DNA of 8,418 nucleotides, from assembly GCA_022707665.1 (NCBI GenBank), contig JAKJAE010000099.1:1-8418 (forward strand), given 5' to 3'. Positions 1 to 6,502 of the stretch are shown piece by piece (within the stretch, counting starts at the first letter, position 1; the number at the start of each line of letters is the position of its first letter). The position numbers and the translations under genes are program-made. A model generated the notes under the pieces. That model was not told the DNA's origin. It was given only the letters and a program-made list of their open reading frames with translations, and ran no database searches. Source of the DNA: Chloroflexota bacterium (GTDB lineage Bacteria > Chloroflexota > Anaerolineae > B4-G1 > SLSP01).

Positions 1-294
1 CACTGCCTGCCCGTATGCGATCATGGCCGCGTCAGACAGGAACTCCGGAGATACGATCCACAGCAAGACATCGGGGGAGCACGCCAACGCCTCTAGAACG
101 CCGCTGGCGAGGGGGGCGTTCTCCGCTGCCGCGATCTCTTCGGCCAGGAGGTAAAAGGGATCTGTGGGATCCGCCAGTATCACGAGGTCACAGCGGTGGA
201 CCGGCGCTGCCTGAGAAGCCCGGGGCACAATGCTGAGACCCACTATGAGCAGAACTATGAGTCGACTCACCGTCCGGCAGCGCTCAGTGGCCAT
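1..294 (-). CDS. Secreted protein of unknown function, N-terminal part (runs off the left edge)
   Basis: The first 98 codons of a leftward gene are open with no stop as far as position 1, so the gene is partial. The start ATG (294-292) is preceded on the minus strand by GGGAGG at 305-300 with 5-nt spacing, which is a strong ribosome binding site and supports this start. Residues 1-29 form a classic Sec signal peptide: basic residues (Arg5, Arg7, Arg11), a hydrophobic core RLIVLLIVGLSIV, then ASQA, with likely cleavage near residue 29 or 30. The mature part shows alternating beta and alpha segments: CDLVILAD (35-42), a helix around 46-60, DVLLWIVSP (75-83), and a helix from 86. This looks like a Rossmann-like alpha/beta start. 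I do not recognise the family. Its coding is convincing; its function is not assignable. It is transcribed away from the exporter operon, from a shared spacer. Confidence 0.8.
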   Translation of the reverse strand, partial: MATERCRTVSRLIVLLIVGLSIVPRASQAAPVHRCDLVILADPTDPFYLLAEEIAAAENAPLASGVLEALACSPDVLLWIVSPEFLSDAAMIAYGQAV

Positions 295-299
295 GGTGA

Positions 300-305
300 C
301 CTCCC
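300..305 (-). promoter_or_regulatory. Ribosome binding site of the leftward secreted-protein gene
   Basis: The minus strand reads GGGAGG here, 5 nt before the ATG at 294. It fixes the start of the leftward partial gene. Confidence 0.7.
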
Positions 306-402
306 GGTTGGCGCACTCTCCTGTGATTCTATCAGTCTATCATGATGGGGGGCCCGATCCTACTGGGGATTTCTACAGGTGAGGTGCGCGTCCCCATATC
401 CG

Positions 403-414
403 TTCGGGTCCGAA
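403..414. promoter_or_regulatory. Possible operator: 12-bp palindrome in the divergent spacer
   Basis: TTCGG GT CCGAA is a perfect inverted repeat of two 5-bp arms with a 2-bp centre. It lies between the two divergent genes, about 88 bp upstream of the -35 of the rightward promoter. No regulator family can be named from it. Short palindromes occur by chance in GC-rich DNA, so this is only a candidate protein-binding site. Confidence 0.2.
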
Positions 415-501
415 AAGGTGCAGTCATGAAGGAACAAACTTGCGAGACGTGTCGTCAGTATAGCGATAGCGACCCGGTCATCATCCTGGTAGTTTCTCGG
501 G

Positions 502-529
502 TGGACATTTCGACGGCGGTAACTATCAT
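502..529 (+). promoter_or_regulatory. Sigma70-like promoter of the exporter operon
   Basis: TGGACA (502-507, five of six matches to TTGACA) and TATCAT (524-529, five of six to TATAAT) are separated by 16 bp. Transcription would begin near 536, giving a short leader of about 25 nt before the ATG at 562, with GAGGTGAT as the ribosome binding site just ahead of it. Spacing and position fit well for a promoter of the five-gene rightward unit. Confidence 0.55.
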
Positions 530-561
530 TTTCCCTGACAACGTGCAGTGTGTGAGGTGAT

Positions 562-1362
562 ATGGGACAGACCAACGCGGATACACAGAAGCCGAGGAAT
601 CCTCTCCGCGTGCTTCTCGGAGTCTTACTCAAGCCAAGGTCGACGTTCGTCTACTTGAGTGGCGCACGGCGCCGGTGGTGGTGGGTCGTGGCGCTCCTGA
701 TGGTGGTTGCGTTGATGGCCCATGGGGTCGCCTACAGCAAGGCCGATCTCCGCCTGAGCTACCAACGGCAACTTGAGTACTACCAGAGCTTGTCCGAGGC
801 GGAACGCGATATGATGTACGGCGCGCCACCGATGGAGCCGCAGGCTTCGACATTCTCGTTGAGCACGGCCATCGGCGTTGGCGGGCGGACGCTGGGAACC
901 CTCGTGACCTGGCTGATCTGGGCGGGGCTGCTCTACCTGGCCAGCACCTTTCTGGGTCAGAACCGTGCGAGTTTCGGCGCTTTCTTCGGGATTGTGGCGT
1001 GGACATGGATTCCGTACGTCATCCGGAACTTCGTGCAAGCCGTGGCGATGGGTGTGACGGGTTCAGCAATCTACAACCAGGGGCTCTCGGGACTGGTGAT
1101 CGACAAGACACCAACGCCGATCACGAACGTCTGGCAGCAATCCATTCAGCCCGGGAGGGGAGATCAGGTTCTGGCGGCATTTCTCGGTCGCGTCGACGTT
1201 TACATGATCTGGAATCTGGTCCTGATCGTGCTTGGCGTCGCTGCGCTGTCGCACCTGTCAGGAAAGAAAGCACTGTTGGGTACGCTCGTGATCTGGCTGG
1301 TGTTCACGCTCATCAGCCTCATTCCCGCACTCACTGGCCTCAATCAGGGCATCCGTTTCTAG
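562..1362 (+). CDS. Yip1-family integral membrane protein
   Basis: A 266-residue protein with a short basic cytoplasmic N-terminus and about five membrane segments. These lie near residues 38-58, 111-131, 138-168 (possibly two passes), 211-231 and 238-260. The first segment begins after ARRRWWW, consistent with the positive-inside rule. A soluble loop at 59-100, rich in Tyr, Glu and Gln, separates segments 1 and 2. The layout and the pattern of a large N-terminal loop followed by clustered helices match bacterial Yip1-domain proteins. Their biochemical role is not established. The ATG follows GAGGTGAT, and the promoter at 502-529 lies just upstream. The gene opens the operon and ends 32 bp before the ABC ATPase, so it may assist or regulate assembly of that transporter; this is inferred from position only. 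Confidence 0.7.
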   Translation: MGQTNADTQKPRNPLRVLLGVLLKPRSTFVYLSGARRRWWWVVALLMVVALMAHGVAYSKADLRLSYQRQLEYYQSLSEAERDMMYGAPPMEPQASTFSLSTAIGVGGRTLGTLVTWLIWAGLLYLASTFLGQNRASFGAFFGIVAWTWIPYVIRNFVQAVAMGVTGSAIYNQGLSGLVIDKTPTPITNVWQQSIQPGRGDQVLAAFLGRVDVYMIWNLVLIVLGVAALSHLSGKKALLGTLVIWLVFTLISLIPALTGLNQGIRF

Positions 1363-1394
1363 GTGCAGTTGCTCGTGTTGATGAAGGCAGCCAA

Positions 1395-2120
1395 GTGTCC
1401 GCCGAACCGTTGATACGCATCGAGGACTTGCACCGCGAATTTGCGATGGGCGATCAGGTCGTGCATGCCGTTGACGGCATCACCGCCTCGGTCGACGCTG
1501 GCGAGTTCCTCGCGGTGATGGGCCCGTCGGGGTCTGGAAAGTCGACGCTGCTCTACCTCCTGGGGGGACTTGACCGTGCGACTTCTGGGGAGATCTGGGT
1601 CGCTGGACAGGAGATCGTGGGGCTCGATGAGAACGCACTTGCCGACTACCGGCGAAGCGAAATAGGGTTCGTGTTTCAGTCGTTCTTTCTCATTCCGACG
1701 ATGACGGCGCTACAGAACGTCATCTTTCCCATGGTGTTTGCCCAGGTTCCTGTCGCCGAGCGGGAGCCGCGTGCGTTGGCATTGCTGGAGCGTGTAGGTC
1801 TGGGCGACCGTGTTCGACACCGTCCGACAGAACTGTCGGGAGGTCAGCAGCAGCGTGTCGCCATCGCCCGCGCCCTGGCGCTCAACCCGAGAATCATCCT
1901 CGCTGACGAGCCCACGGGGAACCTCGATACGAAAACGGGCGCGGAGATCATGCAGTTGCTGATGCAGCTAAACCAGGAGGAAGGGCGAACGATTGTGGCC
2001 GTTACCCATGATCCCTCGGTGACCGACTATGCGACAAGGTCGCTACATCTGCTGGACGGACATCTCACAGACTCGGTGGACCACAATCTCCATCGTTATT
2101 CTCAGAAGGTAGAGCCATGA
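1395..2120 (+). CDS. ABC transporter ATP-binding protein, MacB/LolD type
   Basis: This 241-residue nucleotide-binding subunit powers the membrane partner encoded two genes downstream. All diagnostic motifs are intact: Walker A GPSGSGKST (43-51), Q-loop Gln95, signature LSGGQ (147-151), Walker B IILADEP (167-173), D-loop GNLDT, and H-switch His205. The sequence TGNLDTKTG after Walker B and the length near 240 are typical of the MacB/LolD/FtsE group, which serves envelope export or mechanotransmission rather than uptake. The frame is open upstream to about 999, but that stretch lies inside the Yip1 gene. The GTG at 1395 is the first sensible start, with GAAGG at 1382-1386 before it, and homology begins immediately after it (the SAEPLIRIEDL region). 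The stop overlaps the next start as ATGA, which points to translational coupling. Confidence 0.93.
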   Translation: MSAEPLIRIEDLHREFAMGDQVVHAVDGITASVDAGEFLAVMGPSGSGKSTLLYLLGGLDRATSGEIWVAGQEIVGLDENALADYRRSEIGFVFQSFFLIPTMTALQNVIFPMVFAQVPVAEREPRALALLERVGLGDRVRHRPTELSGGQQQRVAIARALALNPRIILADEPTGNLDTKTGAEIMQLLMQLNQEEGRTIVAVTHDPSVTDYATRSLHLLDGHLTDSVDHNLHRYSQKVEP

Positions 2121-4105
2121 GACGATACTCTGTTGTTGCCCTGATACTCTGTCTGACGACTCTGGGGTTTGCCTTTGCCCCCTTGACCGCATACGCTCAG
2201 GAGGCCGTGCCCCAGACGCCAACGGCGACTGCGCCACAGGCGGTGCCCGCTGCTGCGGCGGTCGGTAGGATCGAGCCGACTGCCATGATCGCGACGGTCG
2301 GGGGGACGCTCAGTGTCTATGCCCCTGATGGCACGGCGTTTGCCACGGATTCGGTGGTGCGACTTGACGGCTTCGGGCTCCTGAGCACATCCTACGTGAA
2401 CACAATGACGCTCAGCGCCGAGGTGCCTGCCTCTGTCCCGGCGGGTACCTATAACGTGATCGTGAGGGATGGAACTGGCGACCGAGTCGAGCTCAGCTTT
2501 CCTGTCCTGAGCATCAGCGCGCCGACGCCGACGCCCAAGCCAACCGCGGTCCCCACGGAGCCGCCCACGGTGAAGCCGGGTCAGCCGATCCTCACGATGT
2601 CCAACTACACCGTGACACCGCAGCAGGTCAGGCCTGGACAGGAGTTCACGGTCGCCATCGAGGTGTACAACAACGGCAGCCGGGCGGGCGAGAACACGCT
2701 GATCATTTTCTCGGGCGGTGCCTTCCTGCCGCTGGGCGAGAAGAGCCACCAGCTGTGGCAGCTCCACATCAATGCCAAAGCCAGCGTTACTCAGCAGATG
2801 CGCGTCCCGGCCACGCTGGGGAACGGCGTGCACCAGCTGGAGGTCATGCTGGAAGCCAACGACTGGGAGGGAAACAACTACAAGTTCCCGACGACGGTTC
2901 CTGTGGAGGTCATCGGCGCGAGCACTGGTGGTGAGGTCACGGGCAAGCCAAAGGTCGTCATTGAGTACTCGGAGACCGTTCCCCCGGTCCTGGTGCCGGG
3001 TGAGCCCTTCTCGCTGACGCTGCGGTTGGCCAATCGCGGTAGCCGGACGGCAGTCAACCTGTTTGCGACAGCGGCGTCGGCCGAGATGGCGATTCCTGCC
3101 TCGGGTGGCGACACGGTCTACGCTGACCTGCTGAAGACCGACGATGTGGTCACCGTCACCTTGCCGCTGGTCCTTGGGGCGCTCGATAAGGGTGGGCGCC
3201 AGAGCATGCCCGTGTCCCTGGCATACAGCGACTACAGTGGCGGTAGCTACTCGGAAGAGCAAAGCATTGGCGTCGACATCAACACCAGCCTCGTCAAGCA
3301 ACCGCAGTTACTGATCGATGCTTACAGCACGGCGCCGGATTTCATCGCGCCGGGTGACACGATGACGTTGACGATGCGCGTGTCCAATGTCGGCGGCGGC
3401 GAAGCATTGCGCATCACCCTGGCGTTGGGCGGCGAAGGGGGTGCGGGCCTTGCCCCGTTCGTCCCACTCAAGGCCGGCAACGTCATCTTCATTGAGGAGA
3501 TTCCAGTTGGGGGCTCCGTGGAGGTCTCGCGAGAGCTCATCGTGGATGGCTCCGCTGAGACGCGCGCACATAGTCTGCCGATCGAGCTGCAGTACGACGA
3601 CCCGCGCGCCGCACGGCATAAGGACACGCAGCGTCTGAGCCTGATCGTTCGTGAGCGCCCGGAGCTCCAGGCGAGTTTCTACCAACCGCCGGGCATGCTG
3701 ATGACGGGGATGCCCATGCCGCTGTCGTTGGAACTGCTTAACGTCGGACGTTCCGCCGTCAATATTGTCGAGATCACGCCGCAGAGCTTACTGATGGACG
3801 TCGAGGTGCAGGGCCTGCCCTTCGTCGGTCCGCTGGATGCGGGCGGTTCGGCCCCCGTCGACCTGCTGGCCACGCCGCGCGAGGCCGGACAGACTGACCT
3901 TGTGCTGGAAATCGCCTATCGCGATGATTTCAACCAGACGCAGATCATTAGCCGGACGCTGTCGATCGAGATCATCGAGGGTGAGGGCCCGATGCCCGGT
4001 GAAGAGGGCATGCCCGGGCCGGGCGAGGAGATGCCAGAGATGCCCGAGACGCCGATGCAAAAGGTCTGGCGCGCGATCAAGGGCTTCCTCGGTCTCGGGA
4101 GCTAA
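2117..4105 (+). CDS. Secreted multi-domain CARDB/APHP-repeat protein, probable exporter partner
   Basis: A 662-residue exported protein. Residues 1-28 are a Sec signal peptide (MRRY, hydrophobic core, cleavage near AYA-Q). Residues about 50-133 form an IPT/TIG-like beta domain ending in PAGTYNVIVRDGTGD. A Pro/Thr linker follows (136-156). Four beta domains of about 118-120 residues come next, each opening with Pro-Gly or Thr-Gly followed by an alternating hydrophobic strand and Asn-x-Gly: starts near 173, 294, 412 and 530. This is the CARDB/APHP (immunoglobulin-like adhesion) pattern. The tail (622-648) is rich in Met, Pro and Glu, and ends in a short amphipathic helix, VWRAIKGFLGL. I see no lipobox and no C-terminal membrane helix. 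The ATG overlaps the ATPase stop, with AAGGTAGAG before it. Between the ATPase and the permease, it probably acts outside the membrane as the transporter's extracytoplasmic partner, but no substrate can be inferred. Confidence 0.82.
   Translation: MRRYSVVALILCLTTLGFAFAPLTAYAQEAVPQTPTATAPQAVPAAAAVGRIEPTAMIATVGGTLSVYAPDGTAFATDSVVRLDGFGLLSTSYVNTMTLSAEVPASVPAGTYNVIVRDGTGDRVELSFPVLSISAPTPTPKPTAVPTEPPTVKPGQPILTMSNYTVTPQQVRPGQEFTVAIEVYNNGSRAGENTLIIFSGGAFLPLGEKSHQLWQLHINAKASVTQQMRVPATLGNGVHQLEVMLEANDWEGNNYKFPTTVPVEVIGASTGGEVTGKPKVVIEYSETVPPVLVPGEPFSLTLRLANRGSRTAVNLFATAASAEMAIPASGGDTVYADLLKTDDVVTVTLPLVLGALDKGGRQSMPVSLAYSDYSGGSYSEEQSIGVDINTSLVKQPQLLIDAYSTAPDFIAPGDTMTLTMRVSNVGGGEALRITLALGGEGGAGLAPFVPLKAGNVIFIEEIPVGGSVEVSRELIVDGSAETRAHSLPIELQYDDPRAARHKDTQRLSLIVRERPELQASFYQPPGMLMTGMPMPLSLELLNVGRSAVNIVEITPQSLLMDVEVQGLPFVGPLDAGGSAPVDLLATPREAGQTDLVLEIAYRDDFNQTQIISRTLSIEIIEGEGPMPGEEGMPGPGEEMPEMPETPMQKVWRAIKGFLGLGS
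3992..4057 (+). repeat. Degenerate Met-Pro-Glu coding repeat in the tail of the CARDB protein
   Basis: The unit atgcc(c/a)g recurs, encoding MPGEEG, MPGPGEE, MPE, MPE and TPM. The DNA copies are imperfect and of uneven length. The result is a flexible, acidic, methionine-rich linker before the terminal amphipathic helix. Confidence 0.5.
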
Positions 4106-4106
4106 C

Positions 4107-4111
4107 GGGAG
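4107..4111 (+). promoter_or_regulatory. Ribosome binding site fixing the GTG start of the permease
   Basis: GGGAG lies 7 nt before the GTG at 4119, directly after the stop codon of the CARDB gene at 4103-4105. It decides between this start and the much longer upstream open frame. Confidence 0.55.
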
Positions 4112-4118
4112 CGACGAC

Positions 4119-5471
4119 GTGGACCTGCGAGACCTGGCCCGACTTGTCTTCAGCAATCTGAGGCGGATGAAAGGTCGCGTGATCATGACGGCACTGGGCG
4201 TTGTGATCGGGACGGCAGCGGTCATCGTCCTCGTATCGCTGGGCGTGGGACTGCAACGCCAGGCGACTGAAAGCCTGGGGGCTGGCGGTTCGCTGACCCA
4301 GTTACGGGTGAGCGCGATGCCGCAGTACGAAATGGTCCAGGCAGTGCCTGTGGGAGGGGGTGGAAGGGACCCGTCGCAGCAGGATCAGGTACGCCTGGAC
4401 GCCGCGGCCGTCGAGGAGATACGCGCCCTGCCCAGTGTCAAGGACGTCTACCCCATCGAGAACCTGCAGATGGGGGGAGAGATGATCTTCGGGCGGCTTC
4501 GTGGCTGGGGGCAGATCGTCGGTGTCGAACCGGAGATGCTGTCGGAGCTAGTTGTGAAGCAGGGATCGACCGAGTTACTCCGTGGTCAGGTGGTCATGGG
4601 CGGTCGCGTGCCCGAGAACTTCTACGACCCGGAGGGGATGTCACCCTACGGGCCAAAGGTTATGGCCGTGGGTGGTGGTCCCGGCGGTACATCGACGCCG
4701 GACCTCTATAACCAGGTCGTGCGCATGAACCTGCAGCGGTGGAGTGAAGATGGTTCCATGACGGAGAAGCAGGTTCGTTTTCAGGTCACGGGCGTCCTGG
4801 AGCTGGTGGGATGGCGCCACGACTACACGATCTATGCTCCCTTTCGCGATGTCGTGGCTTACAACAGTTGGGCGACAGGGCAACGCCGCGATCCAGAGCG
4901 CGATGGCTACCACGAGCTCGTTGTCGAGACAACCAATCGCAACACAACGCTCGAGGCCGAACAGGCGATTACGGCGATGGGTTACATGGTGCAGTCCGAG
5001 CGCCAGCAGGTCGAGCAGCTGAACCAGTATTTCCGCACTTTGCAGGCCATCCTGGGTGGCATTGGGGCGATTGCGCTGCTCGTGGCGGCCTTCGGCATTG
5101 CGAATACGATGCTGATGGCGATCCTGGAACGCACCCGTGAGATCGGCCTGATGAAGGCCATCGGCGCCTCGAATCAGGCTGTGATGGTGGTCTTCCTGGC
5201 CGAGGCTAGCGGTATCGGCCTTCTCGGCGGCGTCGGTGGGGTGGTGCTGGGTGGGATCCTGAGCGGCGTGGCCAACCTGGTTGCCAAGAGTATGCTCCAG
5301 AGTCAGGAACAGATCATGTATGGTTCCACGACGACTTCGATTGCGCACGTCCCGATCTGGCTGCCGATCTTTGCCCTGGTCTTCTCGGCTCTTGTGGGCA
5401 CGATTTCGGGCGCCTATCCGGCCAGCCGCGCTGCGCGGCTGAGCCCGATCGAAGCGCTGAAGTACGAGTAG
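4119..5471 (+). CDS. MacB/FtsX-type ABC transporter permease
   Basis: A 450-residue membrane subunit with the MacB plan: an N-terminal helix (about 21-43), a large extracytoplasmic domain (about 44-303), then three helices (about 305-330, 354-385, 412-432). The FtsX-domain signatures are clear: ERTREIGLMKAIGAS (337-351) after the second helix, the coupling segment that contacts the ATPase, and the C-terminal AYPASRAARLSPIEALKYE. The extracytoplasmic domain holds two glycine-rich stretches (VPVGGGGRDP at 77-86 and AVGGGPGG at 183-190), probably exposed loops. The GTG at 4119 is preceded by GGGAG (4107-4111) and lies 13 bp after the CARDB gene stop. An open frame reaches back to 3837 but overlaps the preceding gene and lacks a sensible protein sequence. 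It pairs with the ATPase at 1395. Family members export peptides, lipoproteins or drugs, or transmit mechanical signals; which applies here is unknown. Confidence 0.9.
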   Translation: MDLRDLARLVFSNLRRMKGRVIMTALGVVIGTAAVIVLVSLGVGLQRQATESLGAGGSLTQLRVSAMPQYEMVQAVPVGGGGRDPSQQDQVRLDAAAVEEIRALPSVKDVYPIENLQMGGEMIFGRLRGWGQIVGVEPEMLSELVVKQGSTELLRGQVVMGGRVPENFYDPEGMSPYGPKVMAVGGGPGGTSTPDLYNQVVRMNLQRWSEDGSMTEKQVRFQVTGVLELVGWRHDYTIYAPFRDVVAYNSWATGQRRDPERDGYHELVVETTNRNTTLEAEQAITAMGYMVQSERQQVEQLNQYFRTLQAILGGIGAIALLVAAFGIANTMLMAILERTREIGLMKAIGASNQAVMVVFLAEASGIGLLGGVGGVVLGGILSGVANLVAKSMLQSQEQIMYGSTTTSIAHVPIWLPIFALVFSALVGTISGAYPASRAARLSPIEALKYE

Positions 5472-5509
5472 GCTTCACTTTCTTCTGGATCCGGTAGCTT
5501 GGAGGCGCC

Positions 5510-6310
5510 ATGGAAGTGCGGGCAGTTACCTGCGTGACGTATTCCCCGACACGCACTACTCACAAAGTAGTGTCGGCCATCGCCACCGGTCTTGGGGCCA
5601 GCGCGATCACCGACGTTGATCTGACCTGGCGTAAGGTAGGGATCAAGGTCACGGTGGCGCCCGACGACGTGGCAGTATTCGGGGTTCCTGTCTACGCGGG
5701 GCGTGTCGCAGCCACGGCTGTGGAGCGGTTGCGCACCGCAAAGGGCCGAGGCACTCCGGCGCTTTTGGTCGCCGTCTACGGCAACCGAGCTTACGAGGAT
5801 GCCCTTCTCGAGCTAGCCGACCTGGTTGTAGCGTCTGGTTTCGTGCCCGTGGCTGCAGCTGCTTTCATTGGTGAACACTCCTACTCGACCAAAGAGGCGC
5901 CGATCGCCGCCGGTCGCCCCGACGTCCAGGACCTTGAGCAGGCGCACGCTTTCGGTCGGTCCGCCCGCGCACTGCTCGAAAGCGTCACGCATCCAAGGGA
6001 TCTCGTGCCGCTCGTCGTGCCGGGCAACCGGCCTCATCGCCGAGGGATGCGTGAGGGCGATGTCGCGCCATCGACGCTGCCTGATCTGTGCACACTCTGC
6101 GGCCTCTGCGGTGACGTATGTCCCGTCGGCGCCATCGAGGTTGGCGATGCGGTTGAGACCGATGGTTTGGCGTGCACCCTGTGCAGCGCCTGTATCAAGG
6201 TCTGCCCTACGGGTGCGCGCGTGATGGAGGATGAGGGCATTTTGAGGACGGCACGCTGGTTAGCCTCTGAGCACGGCGCGCGCAAGGAGCCTGTCATCTT
6301 TCTGCCCTAG
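5510..6310 (+). CDS. EFR1-type flavodoxin-like protein with two 4Fe-4S clusters
   Basis: A 266-residue cytoplasmic electron carrier that fuses a flavodoxin-like domain to a bacterial-type ferredoxin domain. The N-terminal part (about 1-160) carries the FMN phosphate loop YSPTRTTHK (11-19), a strand ending in VFGVPVYAGR (56-65), YGNRAYEDALLEL (90-102) and GEHSYS (121-126), all in the positions seen in flavodoxin-like folds. The C-terminal part has two full CxxCxxCxxxCP motifs: Cys194, 197, 200, 204 and Cys222, 225, 228, 232. That predicts two 4Fe-4S clusters. This architecture matches the family named EFR1 ferredoxin, common in anaerobes; its electron partners are generally unknown. GGAGG (5501-5505) precedes the ATG by 4 nt. 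The gene starts 38 bp after the permease, so it is probably co-transcribed, although no redox link with the transporter is evident. Confidence 0.88.
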   Translation: MEVRAVTCVTYSPTRTTHKVVSAIATGLGASAITDVDLTWRKVGIKVTVAPDDVAVFGVPVYAGRVAATAVERLRTAKGRGTPALLVAVYGNRAYEDALLELADLVVASGFVPVAAAAFIGEHSYSTKEAPIAAGRPDVQDLEQAHAFGRSARALLESVTHPRDLVPLVVPGNRPHRRGMREGDVAPSTLPDLCTLCGLCGDVCPVGAIEVGDAVETDGLACTLCSACIKVCPTGARVMEDEGILRTARWLASEHGARKEPVIFLP

Positions 6311-6342
6311 ATCGGGCTTTTCCGGGGCCTTCGGGGGCTCGG
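6304..6342 (+). terminator. Possible weak intrinsic terminator after the exporter operon
   Basis: GCCC (6304-6307), a 6-nt loop that contains the stop codon, and GGGC (6314-6317) are followed by TTTT (6318-6321). The stem is only 4 bp. A second hairpin follows at once: CCGGGGCC (6322-6329), a TTCGG loop, and GGGCTCGG (6335-6342), with one mismatch and one G-T pair and no T-run after it. The position, between an operon end and a new promoter, fits a terminator, but each element is weak. Confidence 0.35.
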
Positions 6343-6429
6343 ACGGGGCCCTCTGATGGTGTTGACCGCGGTTCAGCATCCTGCTCAAGGTGTCTGGGCC
6401 CAGCGAAGAGGGGTGGCTGGTAGTGCGTC

Positions 6430-6459
6430 TTGCCGGCCCGCGCGGAATCGGCGTATACT
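6430..6459 (+). promoter_or_regulatory. Sigma70-like promoter of the GH32 gene
   Basis: TTGCCG (6430-6435, four of six to TTGACA) and TATACT (6454-6459, five of six to TATAAT) are 18 bp apart. Transcription would start near 6466, leaving a leader of about 37 nt with GGAGG just before a TTG codon. It therefore supports the TTG at 6503 as the real start. The in-frame ATG at 6356 lies upstream of this promoter and has no good ribosome binding site. Confidence 0.6.
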
Positions 6460-6491
6460 GTCCCGTGCCCGCCCGATCGCATACCTTCGCT

Positions 6492-6496
6492 GGAGG
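6492..6496 (+). promoter_or_regulatory. Ribosome binding site fixing a TTG start
   Basis: GGAGG with 6-nt spacing to TTG at 6503. It is one of the strongest Shine-Dalgarno sites in the window, and it decides the start codon of the GH32 gene. Confidence 0.7.
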
Positions 6497-6502
6497 TGCA
6501 AC

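Noticed and set aside
342..560. A 72-codon open frame (or a 44-codon version from 426) just before the Yip1 gene
   Set aside because: The promoter for the downstream gene lies inside it, the ribosome binding site is poor, and the protein resembles no known family. A small Cys-x-x-Cys peptide from 426 cannot be excluded but is not supported.
999..1394. Upstream extension of the ABC ATPase frame
   Set aside because: It lies inside the Yip1 gene in another frame, the translated sequence is low-complexity and unlike any ATPase, and the GTG at 1395 fits the usual start of the family.
2102..3301. A 399-codon open frame on the minus strand
   Set aside because: It is antisense to the CARDB gene and is rich in Arg and His, as expected for a shadow of GC-rich coding DNA; no signal peptide, motif or ribosome binding site supports it.
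3837..4118. Upstream extension of the permease frame
   Set aside because: It overlaps the end of the CARDB gene, translates to an Arg/Cys-rich shadow sequence, and is separated from the homologous part by a good GTG with a ribosome binding site.
4641..5348. A 235-codon open frame on the minus strand
   Set aside because: It is antisense to the permease and shows only shadow composition.
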